DNA of 64,000 nucleotides from Macrobrachium rosenbergii (GCF_040412425.1 NC_089749.1:34334570-34398569); one strand, 5' to 3'. Positions 41,118-54,224 are shown, counted from the stretch's first letter. Numbers and translations are program-made. The notes: generated by a model from the letters alone, not told the origin.

Positions 41118-43716
41118 CAGGTACCCATATTTCCAGATGAGAGTTACAATGACGTTTGAAATATGCTAGCCATCCTTACCCACAATGCAGTGGAACAAAA
41201 AAAAAAATCCATTTGGGAGTCTCACTTAAGTGACCATTGAAGCATAAATAAAGAATCTAGAGAAAGTCCAAGTTTGTAACAACATGCATTGGTAAATATC
41301 TCAGTAACAGTCAGTAACATTAAATTTGCATTATATTTGGGTATGAATTTGGTAAAATTTTACTTTAAACCGTCATCACATTTTGGACTTCAAAGTATTA
41401 TTTTCCAATATTCTATTGTGCACTTTGAGCATTTCTGACATTCGTTTCATCGGCAAATAAGTACTTTTAGAGATAGTGGACCTCAACCTGATATCCTATA
41501 ATTTGGGGGACCACTGTGGGGAAACGATGGTTCTGGGTGGGGGGAAAACACAAAATTAGTAAAATGCGATCAATTAAACCTAACCTAGCCTGCAGGACTG
41601 GATCCTTATTTGGCCTGAGAGGGGAAAACCCTTCACCTAATCTAACCTAGTATGCTGGGCCCTTGATCCCCTACCTAACCTAAGCAGGGACTGTATCCTT
41701 ACCTAGCCCTAAGTCCTTACAGGCCAGAGGTGTTGCACCGCCAGGACCCCCCATCTAATTTAACCTAGGATGCGAGGTCCTTACTTAGTATTGGACCCCC
41801 AACTTACTTAACCTAAGGCATTGCAAATGAATAGGTCCTGATAGGTATTTCTAAGTAATAACTCCGCATGGACTGTATGGAACAGTTCCGCAAATAGGAA
41901 ATTCATAGGGAGCCATATGTTCAAGAATCAAGAAGGGATTGGCTAAGGAAATCTATTATAAAAGGAATCCTACTAACCTAACGTCTCCTAACCTAACCTA
42001 ACCTAGTAGGCCGTGTTTTTTTTGTCTGGCCGCTCTGCCACCAAACCCCAGGCAGGATGGCCAACATACAATAACATAATCAGTTCTGAGGTTAATTACA
42101 GGTTAATTGCAGTTGACCGACAACAAATTGTGGCAAATTCTTGATAAGCAACCAAAATACTATAAGAATAGTCAATTTTAAAGGAAATATCCAATGCAAT
42201 GCTAATGCTTAGTTCTACCAAATAATAATAATGCGATCTAACCAACCACACCTAACCTGACCTATGTCCTTACCCTTGTGCATGATACTAGTTTGATTAC
42301 TTTCCATAAACTTACCTTAATATGAATGAGTACTACCAGTGAGATTACCGACCTTTTTGTATCACTTGAGTTCCCCTCAACCAAGATCCTGGTTTCCCAC
42401 TGTGGTCTCCCAGATTTTAGTGTATAAGCCTAGGGGTGAGGTCAGTCTTTGAAAGTATTCACTTCCTAAGGAACGAATGTCTGAACCATTCAGTGCACAG
42501 ATTAAATAAATCAAAATGACATGCTATGGTCCAAAATACGAAAACGCTGTACAGTAAATTTACACCAAAATTTTCGTATTGAGTACGGGTCTATTATTAA
42601 GGAGACTTCGGAAGACAGTACAATAACTTCAGCACTGGTATTAAAGCTCTTTAAACAATAACTTTGCGTAATCTTGAACAAAACGGTAGAACAATACACA
42701 GAATGTACACCGAAATTTTCTGATGATCCGGTTATTTGTCACTTACTGAAAACCTACTACTGTAAATCACTTTCATTAGTTTTAAGGTTTCAAAAGTCAT
42801 CTCACGAACAACGCCGTATATCACGTATTACGACAAACGTGACCTAACGAATTCATTTCTCATGATAGAGATGTAGTAAACGTAATTTTCACTAATGACA
42901 GAAAATGTTACGCTCGCTGTAAATTGTTATCGTTATCACTAGATGGCGGTGGCTTGAGCGGCAGCCTGGGAATAACTACATTATACGGGAGATCATTTTT
43001 TCTCCAGTTCGAAAATTATTGCAACTTTATGTGCCCGTCTGCTGTTTGCCCCTTGTTTACTTCCGTAGGATACCCTCTTTCATGTCTGCATTAATGACAG
43101 TATTACCACTTCTTTACTTGATCTATATTAATGCTGTAACTGACAATTGAATGAGAGAATGTGTGTGTGTTCGTGTGTGTGTGTGTGTTGTGTGCTTGTG
43201 AGTATGTGTATTTTTTAACTAAATGCGTTGTAGCTTTTCCTTCTCCCAACAAATATTCGTAGGAAAAAACATATGGCTCATTCAACTAGTAGTATCATGA
43301 AAAACCAATTTTTACACAAATAGCATGAATACCGATAATTATCCAATGATACTTTTAGTTATAGCCTATCATTATTCTTCAGTTTGCTCAGGGTAACTTT
43401 CAATTACCTTATAATTGGCGAAGAATTAGAAATTTCAGGTAAACAAAACAAAATCTTCTTGGCACACGTCCTTCAAGGGACAGCTTACATTGCTATAACA
43501 AAATTTTATCGAGGAATAAAAATAATTTTTTTATGCACTGGCCTTTTTTTATGTAAAGATATTTAGAGGATACATTACTCTCTCGTGGCTCTCTGAAGAT
43601 GAGATAAATATCACTTTCTCTTTTCTCGTGCATAAAGAACCAAGGAAGAGTAAACAAAATATTTTCTGGCAAATAAAAGCTGTCAGGAGAATTGTCTACA
43701 TACTTACAGACCCCCA
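41118..43716. other. No gene recognised; CCTAA-rich stretch and GT repeats
   Basis: Many CCTAACCTA words occur at 41575-42010, with a run of four CCTAA/CCTAG units at 41987-42006. A GT-rich microsatellite lies at 43157-43210. No splice-bounded exon or transposon motif seen. Confidence 0.5.
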
Positions 43717-44208
43717 CGCATATTTCCCAAGTCTGGAAGAGTATAGGGATAGGGAAAATTAGGACCAATCAAAGAGCGCGGAGCTGATCATGACGTCACA
43801 AGCCACGCCTTTTAGCTCCTCGGTCCCATATCCATTACCGCCAGTCACGATGCCAAAGAAAAACTTCACAAATTCACAGTTTATGGCTTGTATGACTTAT
43901 ACAGTACATTTTAGTGAGATACATCTAAACATAATGCAACACTAATTTAACAACAATATATTCTTCAAATGAGATACACCGTGAAATATATTATCCGTTA
44001 TTGGCTTCTCCTTTTTGGTAATAATGGTCAGTGCCTGTTAACTCCTGCTCGCGAAGTCGATATTTACTGCATAAATAATATTTCCGTCGCGAGTTTCTAA
44101 ATTATATACTTGAATATGCATGTTCAATTCCATTTACAAAGAGTTGCGATAACTCATAGGATGCATCAAACAATATAAAAGACGGTAAAAATGATGGTAT
44201 CTGACCTG
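43717..44208 (+). repeat. Left arm of the large inverted repeat
   Basis: Pairs with 46431-46936. Inner boundary reads GATGGTATCTGACCTG here and CAGGTCATATACCATC in the right arm. Confidence 0.85.
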
Positions 44209-44611
44209 TTTGTAGGGGAAAATAGGGATAGGGAGTAGGCTTACGCTACGGATTTCTATAGACATATGCTATTTCGTAGTAATGCACATTACTGTGCATT
44301 GTATAAAAGCAACATACTGGTCATTACTAGGTCATGAACAGGAATCAGACTGATATAGTCCCTTCTATTTACAAGGACACAGTAATTCATTAAATTATTT
44401 CAAGAGCTAATGTGCCCTTAAGGAAACCTACGGTATTATTTATTGGTGATCTAAGTTAGCCTACTGTAACCAAATATAGTTACTTGACAAACTCATCCTG
44501 TCAGTAGCTTATCTGAATAAGGTTGTTTTTCAAGGTGTACTTGATAAGCTGTAGTAACAAATTGCCGTTTTGATAACCTTCTATATGTCCTTACCTGATT
44601 GGTGCTTGTCA

Positions 44612-44910
44612 TTCATTGTGTACAAATATATAAAAAGCTTTCTATTAAATATTTTTTGCTTCTGATTTTTACTTTTCGTGCACTGTGTAAGAATAACTAA
44701 AAAGTTATAATATAATTCAGTACTGAATATTTTTAGCAAGCCCTTACGTGACTTTTACTTAAAATTCATTGTGTACAAACAAAACACTGATTATTTAATT
44801 TATATTTAATATTTTTAGCAAACCGTTCATACTTGTCATTCATTGTGTACACAGAATTAAAATGAGTATTTCATTAGTAATTAATATTTTTAGCAATTAT
44901 AGGAGTACAG
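44612..44910. repeat. Degenerate tandem repeat, about four units of 75-90 bp
   Basis: Each unit has a CATTGTGTACAnA-like start and an AATATTTTTAGCAA-like end, at about 44612, 44680, 44768 and 44842. Internal sequence varies in length. Confidence 0.65.
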
Positions 44911-45345
44911 AATACCTATTTATGGAGTTACAGTAGACTTTTTACTGAGCTGAACTAGAGCAGAATTGATGCATAAATTTATTAGAACTGCGATATGCTT
45001 TAAAATAAATATGGATGACGCTTTTTTCCAAACTCTCTTTCAGCAGAAAATTTTATACAAATATTCAACATGTATTAATTAAAACCTGGGATAACGGTAG
45101 TATATGAGTATACCACTATTTTCATACAAGCTCACACTCAATAGCCAAATGTATGCCTTAAATTAAGTGCATAAATTTGTCGTCAAAACCGTATCCTCCA
45201 CATTTCATTTAAGCATAAGGCAGTTATTATTTTAGTACTGTACATAATACCTTTTATAGCCTGAAACAACAGGCAGTAACGCCTGAAAAACGTTCCATGC
45301 TCGAGTGGGCTAGTGGTAAACGTTAAGACAAGCAAAATCCCCATA

Positions 45346-45493
<148 letters not shown>

Positions 45494-45540
45494 TCTGTAT
45501 ATATGATGAGAGTTCATTTTTGACAGGTGTGGTTATAATG

Positions 45541-45836
45541 AGATAGATGAGAACTCAGTACTGGAACATGAGTTTATTCCAACGTTTCGACCGCAGAGGT
45601 CTTCTTCAGGGACCTGACAAAGTATAGGTTGTAGCAAGTATATATACAAAATCATATTCCCGAGGGCTGCGCTAATGTTTTAATCTCCTTACCCTATCCG
45701 ATAGTTGCAGCCCTGGGGAATATGATTTTGTATATATACTTGCTATAACCTGTACTTTGTCAGTTCCCTGAAGGAGACCTCGGCAGTCGAAACGTTGGAA
45801 TAAACTCATGTTCCAGGACTGAGTTCTCATTTATCT

Positions 45837-45838
<2 letters not shown>
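45541..45838. repeat. Palindromic insert with arms of about 115 bp
   Basis: GAGAACTCAGTACTGGAACATG at the left pairs with CATGTTCCAGGACTGAGTTCTC at the right, and ATACAAAATCATATTCCC pairs with its complement further in. The arms contain CGAAACGTTGGAATAAACTC on one strand, a kind of sequence I associate with ends of Penelope-like elements. TA repeats lie on both sides (45838-45874 on the right). Confidence 0.75.
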
Positions 45839-45879
<41 letters not shown>

Positions 45880-46430
45880 ACACAGTACTGTACATCCTTG
45901 GGGGCTAAAATGGACTTAATACTGAGCTGAGACTTAAATTTATACAATAATGGAAGCCAAATAAAACAAACTGCATTGAAATAATGTATCGGTAAATGTT
46001 CAGAGTTTGTTCTTTTATATATTTTTAACTTACAAGAGGTACTTTAGGGATGAGAAAATAAGTATATTGCACAGTCCAGCATATAACACTACATCCTGTC
46101 AACATTTTAGCAGCAACTTACTTCAGTTGCCCTCTAGCTCAGTGACCACTGCCATGCGACTTAGCATTTGCAACATTTTCTTTCGCCGCCAACTGGGTAC
46201 AATTTATAAGAATTAAAACTGTTTATTTTTTTCACAAAAAGTTTCTTTCCATTGCTTGAATTCTTCTCTGCACTTGACACTGGTTCTAAGTTTTACACAG
46301 TCTTGTTCATATTTAATGTCAACATTTAAAGCCGTCACTTTCGAAGTCCAAGATTAAATAAATACATCTTGATGGGAGTCGAAGCGCCGCGAAGTTCTTG
46401 GCCTCCTGTCTGTAGTCTGTAGTGCTATTA

Positions 46431-46936
46431 CAGGTCATATACCATCATTTTTACACCATCATTTTTACCATCTTGTATTATATTGTTTTATTCATCCCAT
46501 GAGTTATTGCAACTCTTTATAAATGGAATTAAACATGCCTTTTCAAGTACATAATTTAGAAACTCGCGATGAAAATATTATTTATGCAGTAAATATCGAC
46601 TTTGGGAGCAGGAAGTAACAGGCACTGACCATTATTACCAAGAAGGAGAAGCCAATAACGGATAATATATTTCATGGTGTATCTATTTGAAGAATATATT
46701 GTTGTTAAATTAGTGTTGGATAATGTTTAGATATATCTCACTGAAATGTATAAGTCATACAAGCCATAAACTGTGAATTTGTGAAGTTTTTCTTCGGCAC
46801 CGTGACTGGCGATAATGGATATGGGACTGAGGAGCTAAAAGGCGTGGCTTGTGATGACGTCATGATCAGCTCCGCGCTCTTTGATTGGTCCTAATTTTCC
46901 CTATCACTATACTCTTCCAGACTTGGGAAATATGCG
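46431..46936 (-). repeat. Right arm of the large inverted repeat
   Basis: Complementary to 43717-44208. It carries a short duplication of ACCATCATTTTTAC (about 46441-46470) that the left arm lacks, explaining its extra length. Confidence 0.85.
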
Positions 46937-47275
46937 ACCCGCACCCTATTAAAGTAATTTTATAGCTTTAGCCTCTTAACCATATTGGCAGTTCACTAAG
47001 TCTCACGTTAATCTGAATATATTTACTAAAAATATCAATAGAACCTCAAGGATTTTAATTAAAAATTTTTCAACCTAGTTTTCAGTTTTGGAATATAGCA
47101 ATATACAGTAGAACATTATTTTTATAAATCCTTTTTCTTTTCAGCTCATCAGAGACAAAAAGTAATGGCTTCCTCTTATAATGTTTCTTAACCTAATGAG
47201 GACAAAAAACATCTTGTCTTCAAACACAAACAGAAGAGAAATGGCAGCATTTTTTCTTCATGGTATTGTTACAAA
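46937..47275. other. No gene recognised
   Basis: AT-rich sequence between the large inverted-repeat element and a dispersed repeat. Nothing recognised. Confidence 0.5.
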
Positions 47276-47279
47276 ATGA

Positions 47280-48469
47280 TCAAGCACCTGGTTATTACAC
47301 AAATAATAATACCAAAAAGTTACCTCACATCGACCAGATACTTGAAACCTCATAACAAAGAATCACTAAAGGTACAATAATCCCATAAAACTTACTTATC
47401 ACTTAAGAAAATCAATGTAAATTTATCAAGTTATGGGTGAGGCAACGATTAATAAGTTATATCCAGACTAGTGGAAAATGGGTATCATTTCAACAAGCAC
47501 TATCCGTCTCTCTGGTTCTATTTTACCTAGATAAGTCTCAGGCGAACAAACAGATACATCACTTACCTTGTACACATTCATAAATGTCTCTAATTACTGG
47601 TGGTCAAAATGAAACGCTGTGTTTTAAAAAACTTTAAACAAACAGGTTTATTTCTAAGTTCAAAAGTTATATGCAGAGTTCACGATCTCAAAAGATTTAC
47701 TATTAACTGACAACAGTGTAAGATTTAAGTATTTCTTAATCAAGTTTAATTCACAAAACTTTAATTTATTAAGAAAGCAGTTTGGTTAGGTAAGATTCAA
47801 ACCATTAACTATCACTCAAGTGCCAAGCATATACCTGATTAATTAACACAAACATTCACCAAAATATTACTGACTGGAATCCACATAACCATTCTCTAAA
47901 ATCTCAATAACAGGTAGGCACTAACAAAATGGTAAGAAATCACCAGCACAAAACTTTGAAACACAGTAATTATAAAATTATAGTAATATGATAGCACAGA
48001 CATATAAGAATGCAATATGCAAAAATGGAAATATACCAACCACCAAAAATGTGCTCAAAGACTATATCAATCTTTCACAAGTTTACTTCACTTTAAAAAA
48101 AAAATTAAAAAAGTTAAGCTCACGTCTTTCTAAGACTTTCTAATAGATAACACTGCCAAGTCACTAAGACTTATTCAAATATATATAATTAGCAGCAAGA
48201 CACATTAGAACTCACAATAAGAGATCTCTTATCAAAATAATAATTCTCTTTCACCTAGAATGTCACTTTAACTCTTAACATAACAAAACTCAGTAATCAC
48301 CACATTACCTTTTGTAATTATTACACCATTACACACCTTCCACAATGCTTGCACAAAACAATATTCCTGATCACCTTCTACAAAATTAACACACTCCTGG
48401 GGTGAGTTTTAACAGAGCTTTTACAAACAGTAAACCATCAGTAACCCTTATATATATATGAATGGGATT

Positions 48470-48530
<61 letters not shown>

Positions 48531-48540
48531 CCTATTTCCA
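47280..48540 (-). repeat. Second copy of the dispersed X-Y LTR-like repeat
   Basis: X (47280-47480) and Y (47590-48540) lie in the same orientation here, unlike at 10-11 kb. Y starts ACTGGTGGTCAAAATGAAAC. On the minus strand a TATATATATAAGGG sequence (about 48440-48455) could serve as a TATA box. The (GA)n array at 48474-48527 is near where copy 1 also has a GA patch. No coding. Confidence 0.55.
48474..48527. repeat. (GA)n microsatellite
   Basis: A pure GA array. The Ser-Leu-Ser repeats read on the other strand are artefacts. Confidence 0.96.
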
Positions 48541-48544
48541 GCAA

Positions 48545-50264
48545 GCTCTGTTCCTGACTGCCTGACTCTGGATCAGCGCTGCACTTATAACTCCAACAAG
48601 CTCTCCCAGAATGCATGATACATAAAGTATACATGCATTCATTATACAAACATGTAAACATGTGTATGTATAGAATACATACACAGCTGGAGTTTCGACC
48701 GCCTGATCTCTTATCTATGATAGACATTTCCTGGGACACTCACACAGCTTAACAAACAGAAGGAAGAGCTTTCAGATATGTGTTATAATAGTATGAAAAT
48801 GAACACAAAAACCTTTCCGAATTCCTTTCTTTCATCTTCAGAAGATAAACTAAAGCAATTTATTCTTTTCTATATTGAAGCCTGTGGAGGTTCTAACGAT
48901 TTTTTCCCCTTCTTTCGTGTTAAAGCATTAGAGAGAGAAATAAAAAAAATCCCTTCTGAATGTTCCCAGAGAACAATATACATGGTTGTAGAAACACTAC
49001 TGTACATAGAAGAAAGGTTATCCTTAATGTTCAGTCTGTCGCCTTTGTAACCGCATTAAAATCCTGTTCTTGACAACAACCAAAATGAATTACACTTATA
49101 ATAATAGTCCGTCATTCAAAATCTCCAAGAGGAACTTATCAGAGTCATCATCATGAAACTTGGTACGTTCTGCACTACTCTGAATAGAAGCCATTTCCCG
49201 GAAACAAAGCCGTGAGAATCCGATGCCATTAAATTTGGTCCTTGTTATTTTTTTGCAGACTTGAACACGATTTTGGGACAGCACATTCCGCTACTGAGTC
49301 ACAGTTGGAGAAACTTGCTACCCACCTCTGATTTCGAAGGTGATTCTAAATATTTGCATTTTGGGTTGTGACAAAACAATATTGTTTCTTCCTAGCCATG
49401 GAAATGGTGTGTAGTAGTACACGTTTCAATGGAATTAAGTTTTTCAGATTTGGTTACCTTGTTTACAGGATAAACAAAGCAAGTAAATTATGAGTTATTT
49501 TTGTTATTTCTTTACTCAGCATCCTCAGCAACTGTATGTAAGATTGTGAGTGTACTTACGTAGCCGTATGTTTGTTTGATTAGCTGGGTCGTAGTAATTT
49601 TGTACCCCACCTGGGGTACAAAATTTAAAAAAATAAATAAAATTCAGTAAAAGCTGGACTAAATGAAATCGAACTCGTGTATAAGAAAGGTATTCATTAG
49701 AAGATGATTTATCTATTTATTAGGTGGTATCTAGTGTAATCGTCATTATAAGTGAAAGACAGAAATAATAAGGCAGCATAGATTGCTAGTGACGTTAAAA
49801 AACAAAAATGCTTTCCTGGATATGAAGCCGTTCTGAACTAGTTTAAATTGTACTCTGCACAAAAATGTCTGGTAAATAGATGCGGTCTCTTTTTTTGTTG
49901 GTAAATGGGAACATACTGTAACTTTGAGTTCAAATTTATACAGGTAAGTGTAAACCAAGAGACCGATTCTCTAAATCAGAGATATGACACAGGTACGTTT
50001 TTAGAAATACTTTTAGTATTCAAATAAAATTTCACATATTTATTAATATACTATAAAAGATTTGTTGACATGAAGAAAAAATGGAAAATATCTCCCATTA
50101 ATTCCGGCTAAAATATAACAGAAAAAAAAGGTACAACTTGAAATTTGAGCCGGATTACAACCAACAGTTGCTTCTATGGTGACCATTAAAAGAACCTAAC
50201 TCATCATATGTCCCACTCGTTGAAGAAAAGGAGCTACGAGGGCTATGGAATGAATGATTTCAAT

Positions 50265-50265
<1 letters not shown>
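48545..50265. other. No gene recognised; one perfect hairpin
   Basis: Short frames at 48778-49050 (plus) and 49096-49284 (minus) have no motif I recognise. A perfect 14-bp hairpin AATTTTGTACCCCA / TGGGGTACAAAATT with a 2-base loop is at 49596-49625. Confidence 0.5.

Positions 50266-50266
<1 letters not shown>

Positions 50267-50332
<66 letters not shown>
50267..50332. repeat. (GA)n microsatellite
   Basis: A pure array of about 33 GA units. Confidence 0.97.
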
Positions 50333-50334
<2 letters not shown>

Positions 50335-50759
50335 ATTTAACATTACTTTATGGAAGTACTGTAAAAGAGAAGAGCAATTTCTCGTCCCTGTCTGAATACA
50401 ACGTATGGAGAAGTGCTCTCTGTCTTGCTGCCACTTGAGTGGTTACTCTACCTCCTTTTCTCCATTCCTTTTCTTATTCTTTTTTCTCTCATGCATTTTC
50501 ATTCGTTTGCCTTATTTGCATTGAATTCTGCTACTAGAAAAATGCGTGTATTCATGAGTGTAGTTGAAATTAAGCAGAACAGATGATATCCGTTACAAAC
50601 AGAATCTGCAATGATTTGAAACGGTATATTTGAGAAAAATATGGTCAGCTTCTACCAGAGATTTATCTCTTTTAGATAGAGTGGTTCGTGTGGTAGGTTT
50701 CTGTTTCCTAGTATTATTATGACTTGGACCATCGACGAATGGTCTCTTGTTTGTAAATT

Positions 50760-51140
50760 TTTCATAAGTTATATTTCAACAGAGGTCTTTCACATTCACA
50801 GTTGATCCTTGTTTCCCTTTTCCTGCTGAGAGCAGCAGCAGTAAAGTGCCTGGCTGCCGAACTTCTGTTCTAGAGGTCCTTCATTCCTCTCACAGTTGGA
50901 CTGTGGAACAGCGTCCCAGAGGATGTTGTGCAATTCTCCTTGTATTTTAATGTACTTACAGTTTTATTTGTTTATTTATTAATTTGTTAATTTATCTGTT
51001 TTTCTAATAACTGATATCCTCTTGCTGTATTTCCCTTTACCTTCTGTTACTGCTTTTGAGTGAACACCAAATTCTTTGGAACTTGAATTTCAAGTCAATG
51101 GCCCCTATGGGCTTGTTCCATATGAACAGGGTTCATCTTT

Positions 51141-51201
<61 letters not shown>
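50760..51201 (+). mobile_element. 3' end of a LINE with (AAT)n tail
   Basis: Translation around 50878-50940 gives FIPLTVGLWNSVPEDVVQF, the RxWNSLP-type end of ORF2 in several LINE clades. An AT-rich 3' untranslated region follows, containing CAAGTCAATGGCCCCTATGG and CTTGTTCCATATGAACAGGG, then a pure AAT array (51144-51201). LINEs of this kind often end in such a microsatellite, from which copying starts. The 5' part is missing, as expected for 5'-truncated copies. Confidence 0.7.
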
Positions 51202-51202
<1 letters not shown>

Positions 51203-52220
51203 GGACAAACTGAAAACCTGGAAGGGGAACAATAAATATTATTAGCCTATGTATGGTGGAGGAATGGACATGATTGATTTGCAAAAAATGCATCTTGGAG
51301 AAAAATGTTTATATTTTTGTAACATACACACGTGATCTTTTCATACTCGATAGACAGTTGCACAACTATATGATTCTCTTTGGTTGCAAATAATTTCCAA
51401 GATAAAGTGATTTTGATATAAGAGGTATTTTTGGCTGATTTGGGAGTATAAAAAAGGCGCGTGCGTATATTTGGCGAAACTATCGTAAGTCGCCAAGAGT
51501 TACAAACTTAGAAATAATGTGTCATGGTGGAAATGGGATGGTTTTTTATTGCAAGTACAGAGCCTGAGTTCGACAAGAATATGTACAGCCTAGGTGAAAT
51601 GTAATTATTTATCTGTCTTGATAACCGAATGCTCAAGTCCCGTTTCCTGTCTCAAACCCAGAAGCCATCGGTTCGATTCCTGGCCGGGCCAGACGCACTT
51701 TACTAATTCCCTTTAAATCCGATACCAAGTGGCATTTGCAGCTCTGTATTTCTGAGTATAAAAAAGTCACGTGGGAAGAAAACTTGGTATGTTGGATGTG
51801 CATTCAAATTCACGATTAGGGTTTTAGTGGCTCTAATTACTACGTTACACATGCAATTGTTATTTTTGTATTTAAACTTTATATCTGTACATTTAGTGGT
51901 TGATAGACATCATGGAAATTAATATTGTTATTAAAGCTTATAAAACTATCAATGGTGCAAGCAAGATAAATAAATTTTATTGAAAAATACATGTAACTAA
52001 AATATTAAATATCAAAAGTGAGTTGAGTAAATCCTGAAGAACCCTTTACGTACCGGTAGGGGTAAGATTCCCCCAGTTTCCGAACTTCTGTAACGACTGT
52101 TGAGCCAACTCTACTATACAGAAGTGACTGTAGATGCTGATTGTGAATGACAGAAAAAAACTGTAAACTTGAACTAAATGATTTGCTGAACTGTGATAAA
52201 AGAAAGGCTGAAAGACTGAG
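51202..52220. other. Mostly unrecognised; SINE-like fragment at about 51620-51790
   Basis: A perfect box B, GGTTCGATTCC (51670-51680), is followed by TGGCCGGGCC, a tRNA-like 3' half. The 5' half lacks a matching acceptor stem and box A, so it is a SINE fragment, not a tRNA gene. Nothing else is recognised. Confidence 0.5.
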
Positions 52221-52224
52221 AAAT

Positions 52225-52480
52225 TACGTGATATGAAAAAGATAACGAAAAAGAGTAGACATAATGAATAGATGGAGCAGAGTATTTAGAGGTGGTTTGG
52301 TCAAATAGAGAGAGTGGGGTGTGGTACTTTAGCAAAAAATGGTATAATTTATAACTTTTACCAAGAAAGGGTAGAACAGTTGCAGAAAGGGAAAGGCCTT
52401 GTTATTCTGAAGACTGGAGAGTTCAAGTAAGATAGCTGAGCAGTACAGTGCGTGTAGGCAGGTGGACGTGCTGATGATGA
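52225..52480 (+). repeat. LINE ORF2 C-terminal remnant
   Basis: The words GGTGGTTTGGTCAAATAGAGAG and CTGAAGACTGGAGAGTTCAAG resemble the end of RT-containing LINE ORFs that encode WFGHxERM and a later EDWRVQ-like motif. The translation has stops. Weak but consistent with decapod LINE remnants. Confidence 0.4.
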
Positions 52481-53770
52481 TCCCCTTATATAGACGATAA
52501 ATGGCAGCTGTCACCATGGAAGTTTACAGGAGAAGAGATGCATCATGTAAAGGATAAACACAATTTTGACAGCATAATTTCTTTCTCTCTGAAGGCAGCT
52601 GCATAACGAGAAACTGTCTCGCTTTCGATCCATCTGCGAATGGGTACTAGTATCAGCTGGGAGTCAAGGGCATGGCCCCTAGGGCAAATTCATATTTGTC
52701 TTCTCAACTGGAAAGGCACCAAACCATCTTAAATATTTAAGTGCTCCTACAACATTTTGCCATGAATCAGTTTGTTCTGTACTGTGGCCATATTTCATGA
52801 ACTCATTTTCGATTTTTCTTTTTAAAAGTTTTGTCCAGTGATAGGAGCTTTGCTCAGGGTGCCTAACGATTCACCACCTCCGTTATCAGCTGCTTTAATT
52901 TACAGGCAACACAGACAAGGACATAACTGTAAGAAACGAGAAAGAAGCCTACGAAACTGCGAAGAAAGCAGTGAACTTGCCCATCTAATTATTAATTAGA
53001 TTTCTTTTGATATTAAATCTAATACCGAGGTTTAACTTATACATGAGAGAATAATTATAATATATCAATATACAAAGCCTATGAGAGAGGCAGACCAGAA
53101 ATTGATCTCACATTTACAATAGCTTTCAAACAGATCAAAATTAATTTTTTGCTTGTGTTAAGCAAAGCTCATAGGGTAAATGAGTTTCAGGTGTGCTGGA
53201 GAGAGGACTAAGAGTAAGAGAGGGTGGGAATCTGATGAACACAACTATTAATACTAATACAATACTACTGATTCTACTGCAGCAACTACTGCTGCTACTT
53301 TTAATATCAATAAGAATGACAAATACATTAAACATAATAAAAGCTGGTTCAAACATTTCATTAAGATTGTAACCCAAAAATCCTGAGGCCAGAAGTCTCA
53401 GGTTCACAGCTAGGAAAAGCATCAGATTTAATTAAGGATGCCACGGAAGTGAGTGCCGTCAAGTTGTAGCAGTAATTGCAGAGGTAAATGAGACCTCAGT
53501 CAAGGATTTCGTTTTGGACGAAAATCTAGCGTCTGAGATAAAAGTTCAAGGATTGGCTCACCTCTCGTAAACGTTACAGTGGAATGAAAAGTAAAACACA
53601 AAATAGCTTTTCGAGACATTACCATAAACAATTTAAAGGTATAAAAAATCTGATTCCATTACAAATCTGCGAAAAAGACCTTGAAAGCTCGATTAAATGA
53701 AGAACCGAAGAAATTTTTATAAAGAAAAATGAATGAACTGAGAAAATAGGTTTCCTTATCCAGCTCCACA
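52480..53770. other. No gene recognised
   Basis: AT-rich with short frames. Small runs of CTACTGCTGCTACT-type sequence are at 53275-53300. No repeat class assigned. Confidence 0.5.
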
Positions 53771-53773
53771 GTA

Positions 53774-53775
<2 letters not shown>

Positions 53776-53825
<50 letters not shown>

Positions 53826-53837
53826 AGAGAGAGAGAA
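53776..53837. repeat. (GA)n microsatellite
   Basis: A GA array with one AGAGGA interruption at its right end. Confidence 0.95.
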
Positions 53838-54113
53838 GGAAGTGGAGACGAAGAACAAAGGCAAAGCTTCATTAAGATGGACGCGATATCTGTTTCTTAC
53901 GAGATGAAAGCTTATTAAGTCAAGACATGAGGGAGTTGGGAGTTTCAGCAGTGCAGGGAAAGACACGGTCACTGAACCCTGCAACCTGACGAGTGCTACG
54001 AACTTGCGTAATGAGAGGAGTGCTCCCCAGTAGTTCTGTGAAACAAATTATTAAAATACTTCTCAGAGGGATGATCAACGCACCCAAACACCTACGCATA
54101 CACTCACGCACTC

Positions 54114-54118
<5 letters not shown>

Positions 54119-54194
<76 letters not shown>
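54119..54194. repeat. (TA)n microsatellite
   Basis: A pure TA array of about 38 units. Confidence 0.97.
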
Positions 54195-54195
<1 letters not shown>

Positions 54196-54224
54196 CTAAT
54201 CAGCACATGAGCAAGTGTGTCACA

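Noticed and set aside
41575..42010. Telomere
   Set aside because: Only about four consecutive CCTAA units; far too short for a chromosome end.
44612..44910. CRISPR-like array
   Set aside because: Units are degenerate, spacers are not uniform and the DNA is eukaryotic; it is an old tandem repeat.
45541..45838. Hammerhead ribozyme in the palindrome (CTGAAGA...GAAAC)
   Set aside because: The core words are present on one arm, but helix II has an extra A, stem I does not pair, and the other arm has CTGAAGG. It does not satisfy the fold.
48778..49050. 90-codon plus-strand frame as a host gene
   Set aside because: No splice sites, codon bias or motif; AT-rich chance frame is adequate.
49096..49284. 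Host exon on the minus strand (KFHDDDSDKFLLEILNDG frame)
   Set aside because: No clear donor or acceptor at its borders and no recognised motif; left as unassigned.
51620..51700. tRNA gene
   Set aside because: Box B and 3' acceptor-like sequence are good but there is no matching 5' acceptor stem or box A; it fits a SINE fragment.
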